The notes under the pieces: model-generated
Seen by the model: only the letters and a program-made list of their open reading frames with translations
What the model was told of the DNA's origin: nothing
Database searches by the model: none
NCBI GenBank assembly: GCA_963971535.1
Contig: OZ020594.1
Span: 114,782,418 to 114,846,417, forward strand
DNA: 64,000 nt
Source: Notolepis coatsorum
Taxonomy: Eukaryota > Chordata > Actinopteri > Aulopiformes > Paralepididae
Direction: 5' to 3'
Part shown: piece after piece, positions 11,480-22,530 of the stretch
Layout of the letters: each line of letters starts with the position of its first letter
How positions within the stretch are numbered: the first letter of the stretch is position 1
Program-made: the position numbers and the translations under genes

Positions 11480-12743
11480 TTGCTGAACAATCAGTACAAC
11501 CATGATTTTAATGAAAGGTCATCAGAAGACAAAGAGGAAATGTCGAGGGATGATATGAAGTTCATGGAAATCATGACTGATTCATGCAAACTTCAGGACG
11601 GACATTACACCTTGGAGCTTCCCTTTAAAAAGAAAGAAGTGTCTCTGCCAAACAATCAGTTTGTTGCTAGGCAACGCATCCTTGGACTGAAAAGGAAGTT
11701 TGGGAGAGATGAGAAGTTCCACCGAGAATACACCAACTTTCTCGAGGACGTTATCAGTAAAGGATATGCTGAACGTGTTCCTGAACATCAAGTGGAACGG
11801 TGTGATGGAAAAGTATGGTACATTTCACACCATGGAGTGTACCATCCCAGGAAGGGCAATCTGCATGTCGTATTTGACTGTGGAGCAGAGTATAGAGGAA
11901 AATCTCTCAATAAAGGAGCTTCTACAAGGCCCTTACCTCACCAGCACTTTGTTAGGAGTCCTCACACGTTTCCGGCAAGAACCTGTAGCCTTAATGACTG
12001 ATGTTAAAGCGATGTTCCATCAAGTCAATGTGGCACAGAAAGACAGAGATTTTCTTCGGTTCTTGTGGTGGCCTGACGGCGACGTATCCCAAGAACTGGT
12101 AGAATATAGGATGACCGTGCATCTCTTTGGGGCAGTGTCTTCTCCTAGCTGTGCTTGTCATGCCCTCCGAAAGACAGCAGAAGATAACCACAACAGTTTC
12201 CCTGCTGAGGTACTTGACACGGTCAACAGAAACTTCTACATGGATGACTGTCTTAAGAGCTTGCCATCAGAAGAGGAGGCTGTTAAAATAGTCAAGGATT
12301 TGACAGATGTTTGTCAAAAAGGAGGCTTCCATTTGACAAAATGGATTAGCAATAACCGTGGAGTGCTGCTATCCATTCCAGAGGAAGACCGATCCAAGAA
12401 TTTGCTTGACTTGGATCTCGACAGAGACCAACTGCCAGTGGAGAGGGCCCTTGGACTTCATTGGTGTGTTGATACAGACACTTTTAAGTTCAAGTTGGCA
12501 CTCAAAGAACAGCCTCATACTCTACGTGGGATTCTATCGATGGTCAGCTCAATCTATGATCCTTTAGGATTTCTTGCCCCACTCACACTTCCAGCCAAGC
12601 TCATACTGCAAGATATGTGTAGGAGGAACTATGGATGGGATGATCAAATTCACCCAATTCTCCAACAGCAAGAAGATAACCACAACAGTTACAGTTACGA
12701 AGTGGTTGAGAGACCTGAAAAGAGTGATGGCATTCAAAGTTGA
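11480..12743 (+). pseudogene. pol: BEL/Pao reverse transcriptase (frameshifted)
   Basis: The first frame (11480-11930) contains the BEL RT entry sequence (LELPFKKKEVSLPNNQFVA) and the HHGVYHPRK...VVFDC region. Near 11925 the frame shifts, and the rest lies in the frame ending at 12743. That second part contains [11 protein letters not shown] (palm motif A) and NFYMDD (the catalytic YxDD motif), then the thumb and connection region ([14 protein letters not shown]). RT copies element RNA into cDNA. A second frame change occurs near 12670-12695, where a 20-bp sequence identical to 12179-12198 is found, and the RNase H continues in the other frame. Confidence 0.85.
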
Positions 12744-13932
12744 AAGATGCCTCAAGCCGGCAGATTTTGGAGAAACCATTCGTGGTCAGTTACATCACTT
12801 CTCTGATGCTAGCGAAAGTGGATATGGCACTGTGACCTATCTGAAGATATGGAACAACAGCAACAGGTGTCATGTCTCTTTCCTGTTAGGTAAAGCCAGA
12901 GTCCGCCCACTAAAGCAAGTCACCATTCCACGCTTGGAACTCACTGCAGCTGTTCTTGCTGTTCGTGTGGACACCATGCTCAGAGCCGAAATTCAGCTTT
13001 GCCTAGAGAAATCTTGTTTCTGGACTGACAGTACTTCAGTTTTAAAGTACATCAGAAATGAAGACAAGATATTTCACACCTTTGTGGCAAATAGGATTTC
13101 TACCATCCGAAGAACATCTGAAGTCACGCAGTGGAGGTACATTCATACCACTCAGAACCCTGCTGACAAAGCCTCAAGGGGAGTTACGGTGGATGATTTG
13201 CTGACCAAGAGAAGTTGGATTGAAGGCCCTGAGTTTCTTTGGAAACCAGAGGAAGAGTGGCCAGATAGTATCTTAGAGTACAACATTGCTGTTGATGACC
13301 CTGAGGTCAAAAAGGATCTCACCATCAACGCAGTAATTGTCGATGCACTAAGTGCCACACACCAACTGATCACCTACTTTTCTGACTGGAAAAGGTTGAA
13401 AAGGTCAGTTGCTTGGATCCTGAAATTACGAAAGACTCTATTGGAGATGAGTCATAAAAGAAACCAACTGAGTCATGAAGATGCAGACAAAGTGGAACAG
13501 GAAATGCAACAAAGTAGAGCTGCATTGGGAAACCAGAACTTAACACCAGATGATCTTTCTACAGCTGAGTCTGCCATCATTCGCTTCACTCAACAGCAAA
13601 GGTTCCCTGATGAACTTGCTGTGTTGACATCTGGAAAGGGTGAAGTAAAGAAAGACAGTCCCATCTATAAACTGGACCCCATTCTGGAGGATGGCTTGCT
13701 TAGAGTTGTAGGGAGGTTGAGTAGGGCAGCAATGTCTGAGGAATCTAAACATCCTGTTATCCTCTCGAAAGACCTCCATGTATCGACTCTCATACTAAAG
13801 CACATCCACGAACAGATGGGTCATGGTGGGAGAAATCATGTTCTCTCCAGATTGCGCCGAAAATATTGGATCACTAGTGCCAATGCAGCAACAAGAAAGG
13901 TCCTGTCTGACTGTCTTCTGCAAACGCCATAG
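12690..13932 (+). pseudogene. pol: BEL/Pao RNase H and integrase N-terminal zinc domain
   Basis: RNase H-like residues are seen in order: FSDASESGYG (first Asp), PRLELTAA (Glu), FWTDSTSVLKYI (second Asp), and TTQNPADKASRG near its end. A linker (ILEYN...LRKTLLEM) follows, then the integrase HHCC zinc domain with HIHEQMGHGGRNHVLSRLRRKYW. A frameshift near 13910 ends this frame at 13932, and the integrase core continues in an overlapping frame. The 12574-12690 part of the same open frame is a shadow of the RT connection region. Confidence 0.85.
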
Positions 13933-14442
13933 AGGAAAGTTGGGTGAGCAGAAGATGTCGGACTTGCCTCTAGAGCGAATCGTTGCTAATCTTCCTCCAT
14001 TTACCAATGTTGGAGTTGATTATTTCGGCCCGATTGAGGTCAAGAGGGGACGTTCCTTTGAAAAGCGCTATAGAGTCATTTTCACCTGTATGGCATGTAG
14101 AGCAGTCCATTTGGAAGTCGCTTATTCATTGGATACGGACTCCTGTATAAATGCTCTACGCCGGTTTGTTTGTAGAAGAGGACCCATCTCTCATTTAAGA
14201 TCGGACAATGGAACCAATTTTGTTGGTGCTAAAAGAGAGTTGAGGGAAGCTCTCGCTGCTTTAAACCACAGCAAAATACAATCAGCTTTTCTGGAAGAAG
14301 GAATTCAGTGGAGCTTCAACCCACCAACAGCCTCTCATCATGGAGGTGCATGGGAGCGCATCATACGGATGATTCGACGAATACTAACACCAGTTCTACA
14401 CCAGCAAACCTTGAATGACGAAGGATTTCATACAGTGCTGTG
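13905..14442 (+). pseudogene. pol: BEL/Pao integrase core, interrupted by a hAT insertion
   Basis: The catalytic core shows VDYFGPIEV (first Asp), LRSDNGTNFVG (second Asp) and, after HHGGAWERII, the region of the catalytic Glu. Coding stops abruptly at the target duplication GTGCTGTG (14435-14442). It resumes in register after the partner duplication at 16593-16600. The open frame beyond 14442 belongs to the hAT element and is not integrase. Confidence 0.88.
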
Positions 14443-14798
14443 CAGTGTTAATTTTGGCAGCTATTTTCATTTTAGTTTTAGTCTTAGTCATGTGTCAAGT
14501 GCTCCTTTTTCGTTTATCATATTTAGTCATCTTCATTTATTTTTTCGTTTAGTCAGTTTTAGTCAACTAAATGTCTGAGCATTTTAGTCTTAGTCAGTTT
14601 TTGTCTCAATTTTGTCTTTTTTGTTTTAGTCTAATTTAGTCGACGAAAACGGATGACATTTTTGTCTATTTTTAGTTAATGGAAAAAAACTTGTCAGAAG
14701 TCAGAAATAGTCAACATGGAACATTTTCTAATTTATATTGCGTATTTATTTTTTAACCTAGGGGAATCTGAGTCGGCGGCACAAGTGATACACAGGAA

Positions 14799-15053
14799 GT
14801 ATATGTTGGTGTAGACATGGTCCAATGTATTGTTGCTCCTACAGTATATGTTGGTGTAGACATGGTCCAATGTATTGTTGCTCCTACAGTATATGTTGGT
14901 GTAGACATGGTCCAATGTATTGTTGCTCCTACAGTATATGTTGGTGTAGACATGGTCCAATGTATTGTTGCACCTACAGTATATGTTGGTGTAGACATGG
15001 TCCAATGTATTGTTGCACCTACAGTATATGTTGGTGTAGACATGGTCCAATGT
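14799..15053. repeat. 45-bp minisatellite, about 5.6 copies
   Basis: The unit is 45 bp, with a core GTATATGTTGGTGTAGACAT then GGTCCAATGTATTGTTGC, and single-base differences between units. Because 45 is a multiple of three, all frames on both strands repeat and stay open, producing false ORFs. Confidence 0.95.
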
Positions 15054-15359
15054 ATGCATCTAAGAGAGCATTACGGATGTGGTGACGTTGTTTCTGACCA
15101 GAGAGACGACACTGAACTCTGTCTGTCTTCTGTTTGCTGTGTCTTTTCTTTCTCTCTGCCATGATTGTCTGTCCTCTCTCTGCTGTGTCTGTCCTCTCTG
15201 TCATGTCTGTCCTCTCTCTCTCTGCTGTGTCTGGCAGCGGTTTATTCTATAACAGGATACTGTAAACTAAGTAAACAGAACACACAGTAGTACTAGTAGT
15301 AGTACACACTGATTGCAATCTGCTTGCATAAAAACATTATATAAAATCACATTCTGAGG

Positions 15360-15620
15360 TCAGTGTTAAAGTGCCACATGGAAGAGGTCTGGTTAGTGGT
15401 TAGAGGTGGTCTAGGTCTGGTTAGGGTAACTTAGGGGTAGTTAAGCATTCATTATAATTTATTATTATTATTTAGATAGATGGATGTAAAGGGCTAGACC
15501 AACTCTTAACCCCTATCCGGACCTAGACCACCTCTAAGTCACAACCCTAACTTAGGGGTTAAAGTTAGAGGTGGTCTAAGTCTGGTTAGGGGTTAGAGTT
15601 AGAGGTGGTCTAGGTCTGGT
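15360..15620. repeat. CTGGTTAGGGG-type degenerate repeats in both orientations
   Basis: Short motifs such as GGTGGTCTAGGTCTGGTTAG recur several times, with a reverse-oriented block at about 15495-15550 (GACCTAGACCACCTCTAA). They can fold back on each other. They lie inside the 14443-16592 hAT element. Confidence 0.7.
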
Positions 15621-15621
15621 T

Positions 15622-16340
15622 ATACTGATCCGATACCAGTGCATACATAAAAAAAAATTATATTATATAAATTATAAAACTTTTTTTCTTTTCTTTTTTA
15701 CAGCTACTGTTTTATATATACTGTTTTTTAGTAATAACTAGAAAGTAATGGTATTTATTCAACAACAGGTGGTTGTATTAGTATTAGTATCATTAAATGA
15801 CAACTATGCCCCACTATGCTTCACCCACGGAAAGGTTGTTGGCACATTGGTTCCACACGGACATTATACATTGTTGCGCACTTCCTATCCAGTCGGCTCC
15901 GGTTCAGTTAGCTCCTAGCAGAGGCACTGTTGTGATTTTTAATGCAAAATAAAACATTCAACATTTTCTTTTGAGACTCCGCCTCAGACTCTTATCATTT
16001 GGCACTAAAAGCTAAACATTGTCACCGGTATGGCTGTCTGCATTGTGTCATTAATTGTGTGCAGTTAACCACATTAGCGTGAGCTAGCTTAGCCACTAGC
16101 TAACGCGATCTAGATGGAAATACAAACAATGTAACGTTACTGGTGACAAAGTGATTTACCTTGGAATACTCCTTTGCCAACTAGCTGTACTTTGCTTGCA
16201 GGTCTGCAGCTTGATTATGAATAGTCCCAACTTTAGCCAAGGTAACGTTAAGCTAAAACTAGCTTTTCAAATAGCTCCAGCTAATGCTAATAACAGAGCT
16301 CCCCGTCACACTGCTCTACTCGGGACGATGGCATTAAGAA
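15622..16340 (-). mobile_element. nested partial copy of the TAGAG-type hAT carrying a captured exon
   Basis: Read on the minus strand, this stretch aligns with 54100-54870. It shares the TATCGGATACCAGTGCATAC-like subterminal region, a TTCAACAACAGGTG segment, the GAGACTCCGCCTCAGACTC segment, and the captured exon at 16160-16213. The outer end of the family (TAGAGATGTTCCGATACC) is absent, so this is a truncated copy embedded in a different hAT family. Confidence 0.75.
16160..16213 (-). pseudogene. ppp1r21: captured first-exon fragment resembling ppp1r21, copy 1 with splice donor
   Basis: On the minus strand the codons read AADLQAKYS, a stop in place of Lys, then LAKEYSK, and end exactly at a canonical donor, AAG|GTAAAT, at 16160/16159. 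The ATG present in the other copy (54236) is lost here through a small deletion. From memory of the family, the PPP1R21/KLRAQ1 N-terminus is very similar (ELQ.KY.KLAQEYSK). PPP1R21 is an endosomal coiled-coil protein. This is a dead fragment carried by a transposon, not the gene. Identity rests on about 17 residues, so a protein search is needed. Confidence 0.55.
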
Positions 16341-16600
16341 AAGTTATAATTAGTTTGTCTCGTCTTGTTTTAGTCAACAATATCAACATACATGAAGAGA
16401 AATTTCGTCCTGGTTTTTATAAATTACATTTTTGTGTCGTCAGTTGTGGTCAACGATATTTAATAAACTATTTAGTCTCGTTAGCGTCACATGGTATTCA
16501 ATAACGTGACGTCACGTCTCGTTGTCGTCGTGAAAAAAACCTTTGTTGACGAACATCTTTCATCATCAATTTAGTCAACAAAATTAACACTGGTGCTGTG

Positions 16601-16821
16601 TGAAGTCGAAGCCATTCTTAATGATCGCCCCATAACTAAGTTGTCTGGAGATCCCAACGATCTGGAAGCTCTCACTCCCAATCACATTCTCACAATGAAA
16701 AGAATGCCAATCTTGCCACCTGGATTGTTTGAGAAGTCCGACCTCTACCTCAAAAGGAGATGGAGACAAGTCCAATACATCTCAGACCTTTTTTGGAAAC
16801 GCTGGCTGAGAGAATACTTAC
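16601..16821 (+). pseudogene. pol: BEL/Pao integrase, continuation between the two insertions
   Basis: Directly after the hAT target duplication the frame reads EVEAILNDRPITKLSGDP, then LTPNHILTMK and RRWRQVQYISDLFWKRWLREYL, which is the typical post-catalytic part of BEL integrases. It is cut at 16821 by a solo LTR. The last five bases (CTTAC) are the target duplication. Confidence 0.88.
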
Positions 16822-17936
16822 TGTTCTGAGGGTCCAGATTAACACTGAAAGTCTGCGTTTATTATTTTGTATAACTTGTATATTGTTTATATATATAAGA
16901 TATATATCCAACGCCATCCGTTTGCATAATAGTATTCTTCGCTCGCCTCATTGGGTCCGCCCTTGACATTGGAGGCGCCACCAGACGAGCCCCCCAGACA
17001 TGGTTCTAGACATGTTCAGACAAGTTCAGACTTGCCCATAGCAGGCGCATTGATTCCGGACAGGTAAATCGGCTGCGCCCTAGAAATCAGTCTGAGTATA
17101 TATATTGTAGATGGTGCAAGCAGCCGCCGAAGCAGTAACATAACAGCAGTGGAAGTAACGAGTCGGCAGTATCAGAACAGGAGAAGCAGCAGAGGAGAGC
17201 GAGAGCGTGATACGTCCGGTACAGTTGTACACAGACCTACCAGCGGTGTATCGTTACAGATAGCTAGTAGCTACTTAGATACGACTATAATATTGTAGAG
17301 CCATTATTGGCGCAGTATAGTGACTTGTGTAAGCGAAGTAACGTGGAGAAACGTATAGTTAAACCCAGCGGCGTTTGGATCTAACTACTCATTGAAGACC
17401 GTCTGCGGGCTAGCTTCCAGTACAAACGAAGCCAGCTAGCTACCATCTATGCCAACAGGCTTTTGGATTAATAGCTATTAACCCTGCCATCGGGCGCTAG
17501 GATTACAAGGACCGGTTCCGTACGAGACCCCTTTTCTTCCAGCGACGACAGGATTATCCGACCAGTCTCCAATTCCTCCGGAGTTTACAACTCCAGAGGG
17601 AAATCATCGTCTCCAGCTACCCTTGCTTTCCCCATATCGCCTCGTCTCTTCTCACTCCCTGCAGAGCTCCGGTCGAGTATTCGTAACCTAGGAACTATTC
17701 ATTACCGCTGACTTTGATACTCTGACATTCTATTATTAAAAGAGAAACGTGATAATTAAGGTGTATGTTGCTATGACGATTAAAATGCTTATAAACCAGG
17801 TATCCTTGTCCCCGTGCCGTCCATTGAGTGTCCGCCATTTTGTCTAACTATACTGTCTGGCTATTAATATTCTTTAGTAGTAGTTTAATCTAAACAATCT
17901 TTAATACAGTCCGGGTTGTGTAGCCCCTTAGCTACA
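16822..17936 (+). mobile_element. solo LTR, family A, copy 2 (TSD CTTAC)
   Basis: It starts TGTTCTGAGGGTCC and ends GCTACA, and is flanked by CTTAC at 16817-16821 and 17937-17941. A TATA-like box (GAGTATATATAT) lies near 17093. It is similar along its length to 4313-5591, with the 3' terminal block TTTAATCTAAACAATCTTTA conserved. No internal element is attached. It sits in the integrase of the BEL element, so it is younger than that element. Confidence 0.93.
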
Positions 17937-17941
17937 CTTAC

Positions 17942-18110
17942 CTTTGCTACAAGAGCGGCAGAGGTGGAGTAAGGAGAGACGAAGTCTTGTCCCTGGAGAC
18001 ATTGTATTGATCGCAGACGCTACAGCTCCACGTGGTTCCTGGTTACTTGGTAGAGTCCTGGAGGCCGGTGTGTTGGAGCCAAAAAGCCTTTCTTTTTATT
18101 TCGTTTTATT
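17942..18110 (+). pseudogene. pol: BEL/Pao integrase C-terminal part after the solo LTR
   Basis: The frame resumes with LQERQRWSKERRSLVPGDIVL and RGSWLLGRVLEAG, a typical BEL integrase C-terminal sequence (LQ.R.KW...GD.VL...W.LGR). Recognisable coding ends near 18080, shorter than usual for the family, so the true C-terminus is missing or diverged. It continues the integrase from 16601-16821 once the solo LTR is set aside. Confidence 0.85.
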
Positions 18111-18444
18111 TGTACTCACGGTGCAGAGGTGTGGCATTTTCAGTCACCATGGCAACCACCACAGGGGTTGGTTACCCATTTATACTGATCAGTGGGTGAC
18201 AAGCCACAGGTGTGCAAGGAGAATAGCCAAACAGTTTTTGACCGTGTTCGTGTTGATGTGCCGTATAGCCTAGGTCGGCGTTCAGTGTAACTAGTTAAAG
18301 AGTTTTTTGTATTATATTATTTGGTGGAAAAAAGGTCAATAAAAGGATTGGCATATCGAAAATGATACGAGCACTCTGGACATTGAATTCTTCAAGCACG
18401 CGTCTAACTCAAGCCAGCCCACTTGCCCCTCGCAGTAGGCTTAT
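18111..18444. other. possible 3' LTR remnant or unclassified sequence
   Basis: An AATAAA signal occurs near 18339. No paired LTR exists upstream of the BEL element for comparison, and no coding sequence was recognised. Confidence 0.3.
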
Positions 18445-18897
18445 AGGTAAAGGCTCTACAGTATGTATATATTTTCTCCCCACCGAATGTATATATTTTT
18501 CCTCCCTCCCACCCACCCACCCCCTCCTAATGTACAGTCTCCTCCCCATCATATGTATATAATCTCTGTTAGGATCTATGGGTAACAGTACTGTATATTT
18601 GCATATCGTATATGTCACAAATGTAACAGTACTATATACCTGTATGTCATGTATGTCCCTATGCCATAAATGTCATGATGTCATGTATGTTGTGTATGTC
18701 ATAAATGTCATGATGTCATGTATGTTTCGTATGTCATAAATGTCACTATGAATTGAAAATGGGGGACCCTGATGTAAACAAGACAAACGTCTTTCTCTGG
18801 TCTGCATCCCCTTAACAATTGTGTGTATTGAACCATACTGTATTGTACCCATTCTGCAATCTATTAATAAAGTTTTCAATCAATCAATCAATCAACA
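18445..18897 (+). mobile_element. CR1/L2-type LINE 3'UTR fragment with (CAAT)n tail
   Basis: It contains the family's CCCACCCACCCACCCCCTCC block, tandem CATAAATGTCATGATGTCATGT-type repeats, and the conserved 3' end GAAAATGGGGGACCC...TTAATAAAGTTTT followed by (CAAT)n. It is heavily 5'-truncated, with no coding sequence. The same 3' end recurs at 22340, 28975, 36060 and 36210, and in reverse at 19160 and 29771. Confidence 0.85.
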
Positions 18898-19150
18898 ATG
18901 GACATTGAAAAGAGACACTAATGCAGTAGCCAGTAGGGAAAATGTGATTGATGATTTATATGTTTTGGTAATAAAACTACCAAGAGGAATTTTGGAAAGA
19001 GAAATTAACGATTAGTGTCGATTATTAATTTCAATATAGAATATTCGTTGACAGCCCTACAAGTACAATTAGTTACTGTACACTACATCACCCCTGAGTG
19101 GTGAACTTTCCTCCACTGTACCGAAAACCCGTACCGAACCTTGACTTCAA
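18898..19150. other. spacer with a possible hAT terminus
   Basis: TGACAGCCCTA near 19049-19059 resembles the end of a hAT-type MITE, but no matching start or TSD was found. Nothing else was seen. Confidence 0.3.
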
Positions 19151-19154
19151 AACC

Positions 19155-20690
19155 GAGATACACACAATTGTTAAGGGGATGCAGACCAGAGAAAGACTTT
19201 CGTCTTGTTTACATCAGAGTCCCCCATTTTCAATTCATCAGGACATATATGACATACATGACATACAGATATACAGTACTGCTACATCTATACATTTATG
19301 ACATACCAGATTTGCAAATACAGTACTGTTTGTGATACAAAAAGAGTCCAGAAAAGAGTATATACATTTGATGTAAAAACTGTACATTGGGGGAGGTTGG
19401 GTAGGTGGGGTGGGTGGGGCTGTACATTGGAGGTGGTTCGGTGGGTGGGGTGGGGGGGGGGGGTGAAACACTGTACAACTGTACAAACAAAACTGTACAT
19501 TGGAATATTGACAACCATACTTGGTCATTTACTGTACATTGGAGGGGGTTGGGTTAGGACATTTACACGGGCCAGTTTCGAATTGCAGTCTCCCGTAGGT
19601 GTTCTTTGAGAGTGTTTTTGAAAGTGGGTAGTGATTCACATTCCTTTACAGCTTTGGGTAGGGCGTTCCACATTGATGTGGCATAATTGCGAAACGTGTT
19701 TAGTCCCTTGTTTGAGCCGAATCTGGGTTTAACATGATTTGTGGAGCTCCCTCTGGTGTTGTGATCGTGGTATTCACTGACCTTTGGGAAGTATTTTGAC
19801 ATGTACATGGGTACCTTGGTCGTGTAGTGTATCTTGTAGACCAGGCCCATTGCAAGTCGTCTACTCTAAGCCATCCTAGGTTGTCAAAGTGGGCAGGGGT
19901 GAAGTGGGTTCTAGGAGTAAGGTCAAGCAGTAGTCTGACCAGTTTGTTTTGAGATGTTTGTAATTTTGTTTTAAGCGCCTTTGAGGTGCTTTGGTACCAT
20001 GAGGTGCACGCATAGTCGTAGTACCCTTGTATGAGTGCTCCTGCCAGAGCCTTCAAGGTGTTCTTGTTTACCAGAGAGGAGATCCGGTACAAGAATCGAG
20101 TTCGTTGGTTGACTTTTTTTTATTACATTGGATGCCATTTTGTCACAGGAAAGATTAGCCTCTAGGATGGAGCCCAGGTAGGTAATTTCATCTTTCCTTG
20201 TGACAATATTGTCACCCACTGTAACCGAGAAGCCGTCGGTCTTGCTGAGTTTGTTATTTGAACCGAAGAGAATGGACTCTGTTTTGCCCATGTGTAATGA
20301 TAGTTTGTTATCGGCGAGCCATATGCAGATTTTGCCTAGTTCCGAGTTGAGGGTTTTTTCAACCTGTAACTTGTTCTTGTCAGAGACCAGAGACCAGAAC
20401 AAGTTGCAGTCACAAGCTGATGACATGTCATTTGCATAAATTAGGAACAGTAGCGGTCCTAGTATGCTACCTTGTGGAACCCACAGCTCACTGTGAGGGG
20501 GGGGATAGGGTACCGTTTACCTCCACCATCTGTTCTCTCCCCTCCAGGTAGGATTGCATCCAGCTCACTGATAGACTATCAAAACCAATTGCTTTTAGCT
20601 TGTCAATCAGAATGGAGTGATTGACAGTGTCGAAGGCCTTTTGTAGGTCCAGCATGACCATGTTGGTCCACTGCTTCAATATTAAGGCAC
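19155..20690 (-). pseudogene. CR1/L2-type LINE, 5'-truncated, RT C-terminal half and 3'UTR
   Basis: The minus strand reads from RT fingers/palm toward a 3'UTR. DLQKAFDTVNHSIL (motif A region, 20640-20600) is followed by VPQGSILGPLLFLIYANDMS, where the usual catalytic FADD/YADD reads YAND. LSLHMGKTESILFGS and DEITYLGSILE come next. The C-terminal domain runs to about 19563 with several frameshifts (for example near 20110 and 19860). The 3'UTR extends to about 19155. LINE RTs reverse-transcribe the element RNA at a nicked target. This copy lacks its endonuclease and cannot be active. Confidence 0.85.
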
Positions 20691-21689
20691 ATTAGTCTGG
20701 TGTTTCCCTTGTAGCTCATTGTCTGTTCCACCACACTCTTACTATCACATAGTGCAATCAATTAGAAGTTACACTTCACAAATGCCATTAATTCACTGAG
20801 CAACATAGATAAACGTACTTTTACCCACTTGCAGTAGTTTAAAACTGTTCTTAAACTACATAGGGAATGTTAATTAACCCAAAACATTAGCTAGACTGAA
20901 ACAAAATACTTTGACTAAATGCATTTGTGAGTGTACTTCATCAAACCGTATAACCAAATTAACGTATAACAAATAACCGTATTGAAAATAAGTGTCAGTA
21001 AAAGAGTTCAGGGCCGCAGCTTTGAACAAACATGTTTCAATAATAAACACAATTATAACAACAGTCTTCAATGAGCCGCTGGCTGTGAACGAGTCTGTAT
21101 CTTCTAACGGGACCAGCAACATGTTCTAGAAACGCCGCGGTATGCCGCTATGCACATTCATACTCTATATAAAATACTAACATCAGTTATCAATACTCAC
21201 TACATTCATGCTGCATAACGTTTCTCTTCAGGAGGGAGTGTGTTATTGTAATTTAACAGCGTTCTGATCTGAAGAACAGAGAAGAGTTTCACGGAATGAA
21301 GACATGAGGATGCGGAAACCGCCACCTTAAGGAGCCCGGACCTCCAGACACGTCTCAAATGAGCCTCCTGATCTTGTTTCAAACTAAAAAATATAGGAAA
21401 TCCTTACCAAAGTGTGTGGCTACGATATCTACCGACCTATACTTCTAATACGTCCACTCCAGCAGTCTTCTCCCGTAGGTCCGCGACCGTCGTTCCTCTA
21501 AACCGACGCCTCGATGCCTATACTGGGGTTCTAACTCTTCTTTTTCTTCTTCGTGTGATTTCCGGCAGACTAGACACCTTTCGGCGTATTGCTGCCTAAC
21601 TGATCGATCTTCTCACAAATTCTCTTCTCCTTCTACTCTACCGCCATCTACTGGAATCCTTCATCCCCCACATCGTCCAATGGCGTGCA
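20691..21689. other. unclassified stretch between two minus-strand LINEs
   Basis: 20691-21370 is AT-rich with no recognisable gene. 21390-21689 continues the minus-strand frame region beyond the I/Nimb-like ORF1 stop and may be a degraded ORF1-ORF2 spacer. Confidence 0.35.
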
Positions 21690-22134
21690 GCTAACGCTGC
21701 TTCCTCCTGACTGATTCCCCCTCCGCGATACATGCTTCGCCTCCCGTGGCCTGACTCTGAACTACCCGCTCACTCACACCCCCCTTCTCTAACGCTACTT
21801 GATCAGCCACCCTCTGTAACTCCCTCATAACATCCTCCACTGTCAACCCCTTCATACCCAAGTGTCCCACTCAGTGTTGTGCTAGTTACTGAAAAATAGT
21901 AACTCAGTTACTTTACTAGTTACTTCATTTCAAAGTAACTTCGTTACTGTACTAGTTACTTACACCCAAAAGTAATGAGTTACTGTGAAAAGTAACTATT
22001 TAGTTATTTAAAAAAAAATAAAAAAAATAAATTGCTCAAGTCCCATGCCCCATATACTCAAAATCGGTTGATCAACTTGACAGTTTCCATTCACATCACC
22101 GAACACTGCTAAGCAATGTGGTCTAGAGCGTTTC

Positions 22135-22530
22135 ATTATATATTCCCTCCCCGCTGTATGTATATTTCTCTCCCACCCACCCACCCCCTCCTAATGTACA
22201 GTCCCCTCCCCATCATATGTATATACTCTGTCAGGATCTAGGGGTAACAGTACTGTATATTTGAATACCGCTTATGTCACAAATGTATCAGTACTAAATA
22301 CCTATATGTCCCTATGCCATAAATGTCATGTATGTTGTGTATGTCATAAATGTCTATATGAATTGAAAATGGGGGACCCTGATGGAAACAAGACAAACGT
22401 CTTTCTCAGGTCTGCATCCCCTTAACAATTGTATGTATTGAGCCGTACTGTATTGTACCCATTCTGCAATCTGTTAAATAAAGTTTTCATTCATTCATTC
22501 ATTCATCCATTCATTAATTCATTCATAACC
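22135..22530 (+). mobile_element. LINE 3'UTR fragment with (ATTC)n tail inside the hAT MITE
   Basis: It shares the CCCACCCACCC block, the TCATAAATGTC repeats and the TTAACAATTGTATGTATTGAG terminus with the other LINE 3' ends here, but its tail is (ATTC)n. It has no coding sequence, and its position inside the MITE makes it younger. Confidence 0.85.

Larger units (their letters stand above)
14443..16592. mobile_element. non-autonomous hAT element with 8-bp TSD GTGCTGTG
   Basis: The ends are perfect inverted repeats, CAGTGTTAATTTTG and CAAAATTAACACTG, flanked by GTGCTGTG at 14435-14442 and 16593-16600. An 8-bp duplication and CAGTG-type ends are typical of hAT transposons. Inside are degenerate TTTAGTC repeats near both ends, a 45-bp minisatellite (14799-15053), CTGGTTAGGGG repeats (15360-15620) and a nested partial copy of another hAT family (about 15622-16340). 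No transposase is encoded. The host integrase reading frame confirms the insertion point to the base. Confidence 0.95.
9537..18110 (+). mobile_element. decayed BEL/Pao retrotransposon with two nested insertions
   Basis: Gag, protease, reverse transcriptase, RNase H and integrase sequences occur in BEL/Pao order, with several frameshifts and stops. The integrase is split by a hAT element (14443-16592, 8-bp TSD) and by a solo LTR (16822-17936, 5-bp TSD). In both cases the coding sequence resumes exactly after the duplicated target. No 5' LTR is visible. After the integrase C-terminal part, 18070-18440 contains an AATAAA and could be a remnant 3' LTR, but there is no partner to compare it with. 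Confidence 0.9.

Noticed and set aside
14733..15164. Repeated-peptide ORFs (HVYTNIYCR-type and MVQCIVAPTVYV-type)
   Set aside because: A 45-bp minisatellite keeps all frames open; no start context, homology or partner exon.
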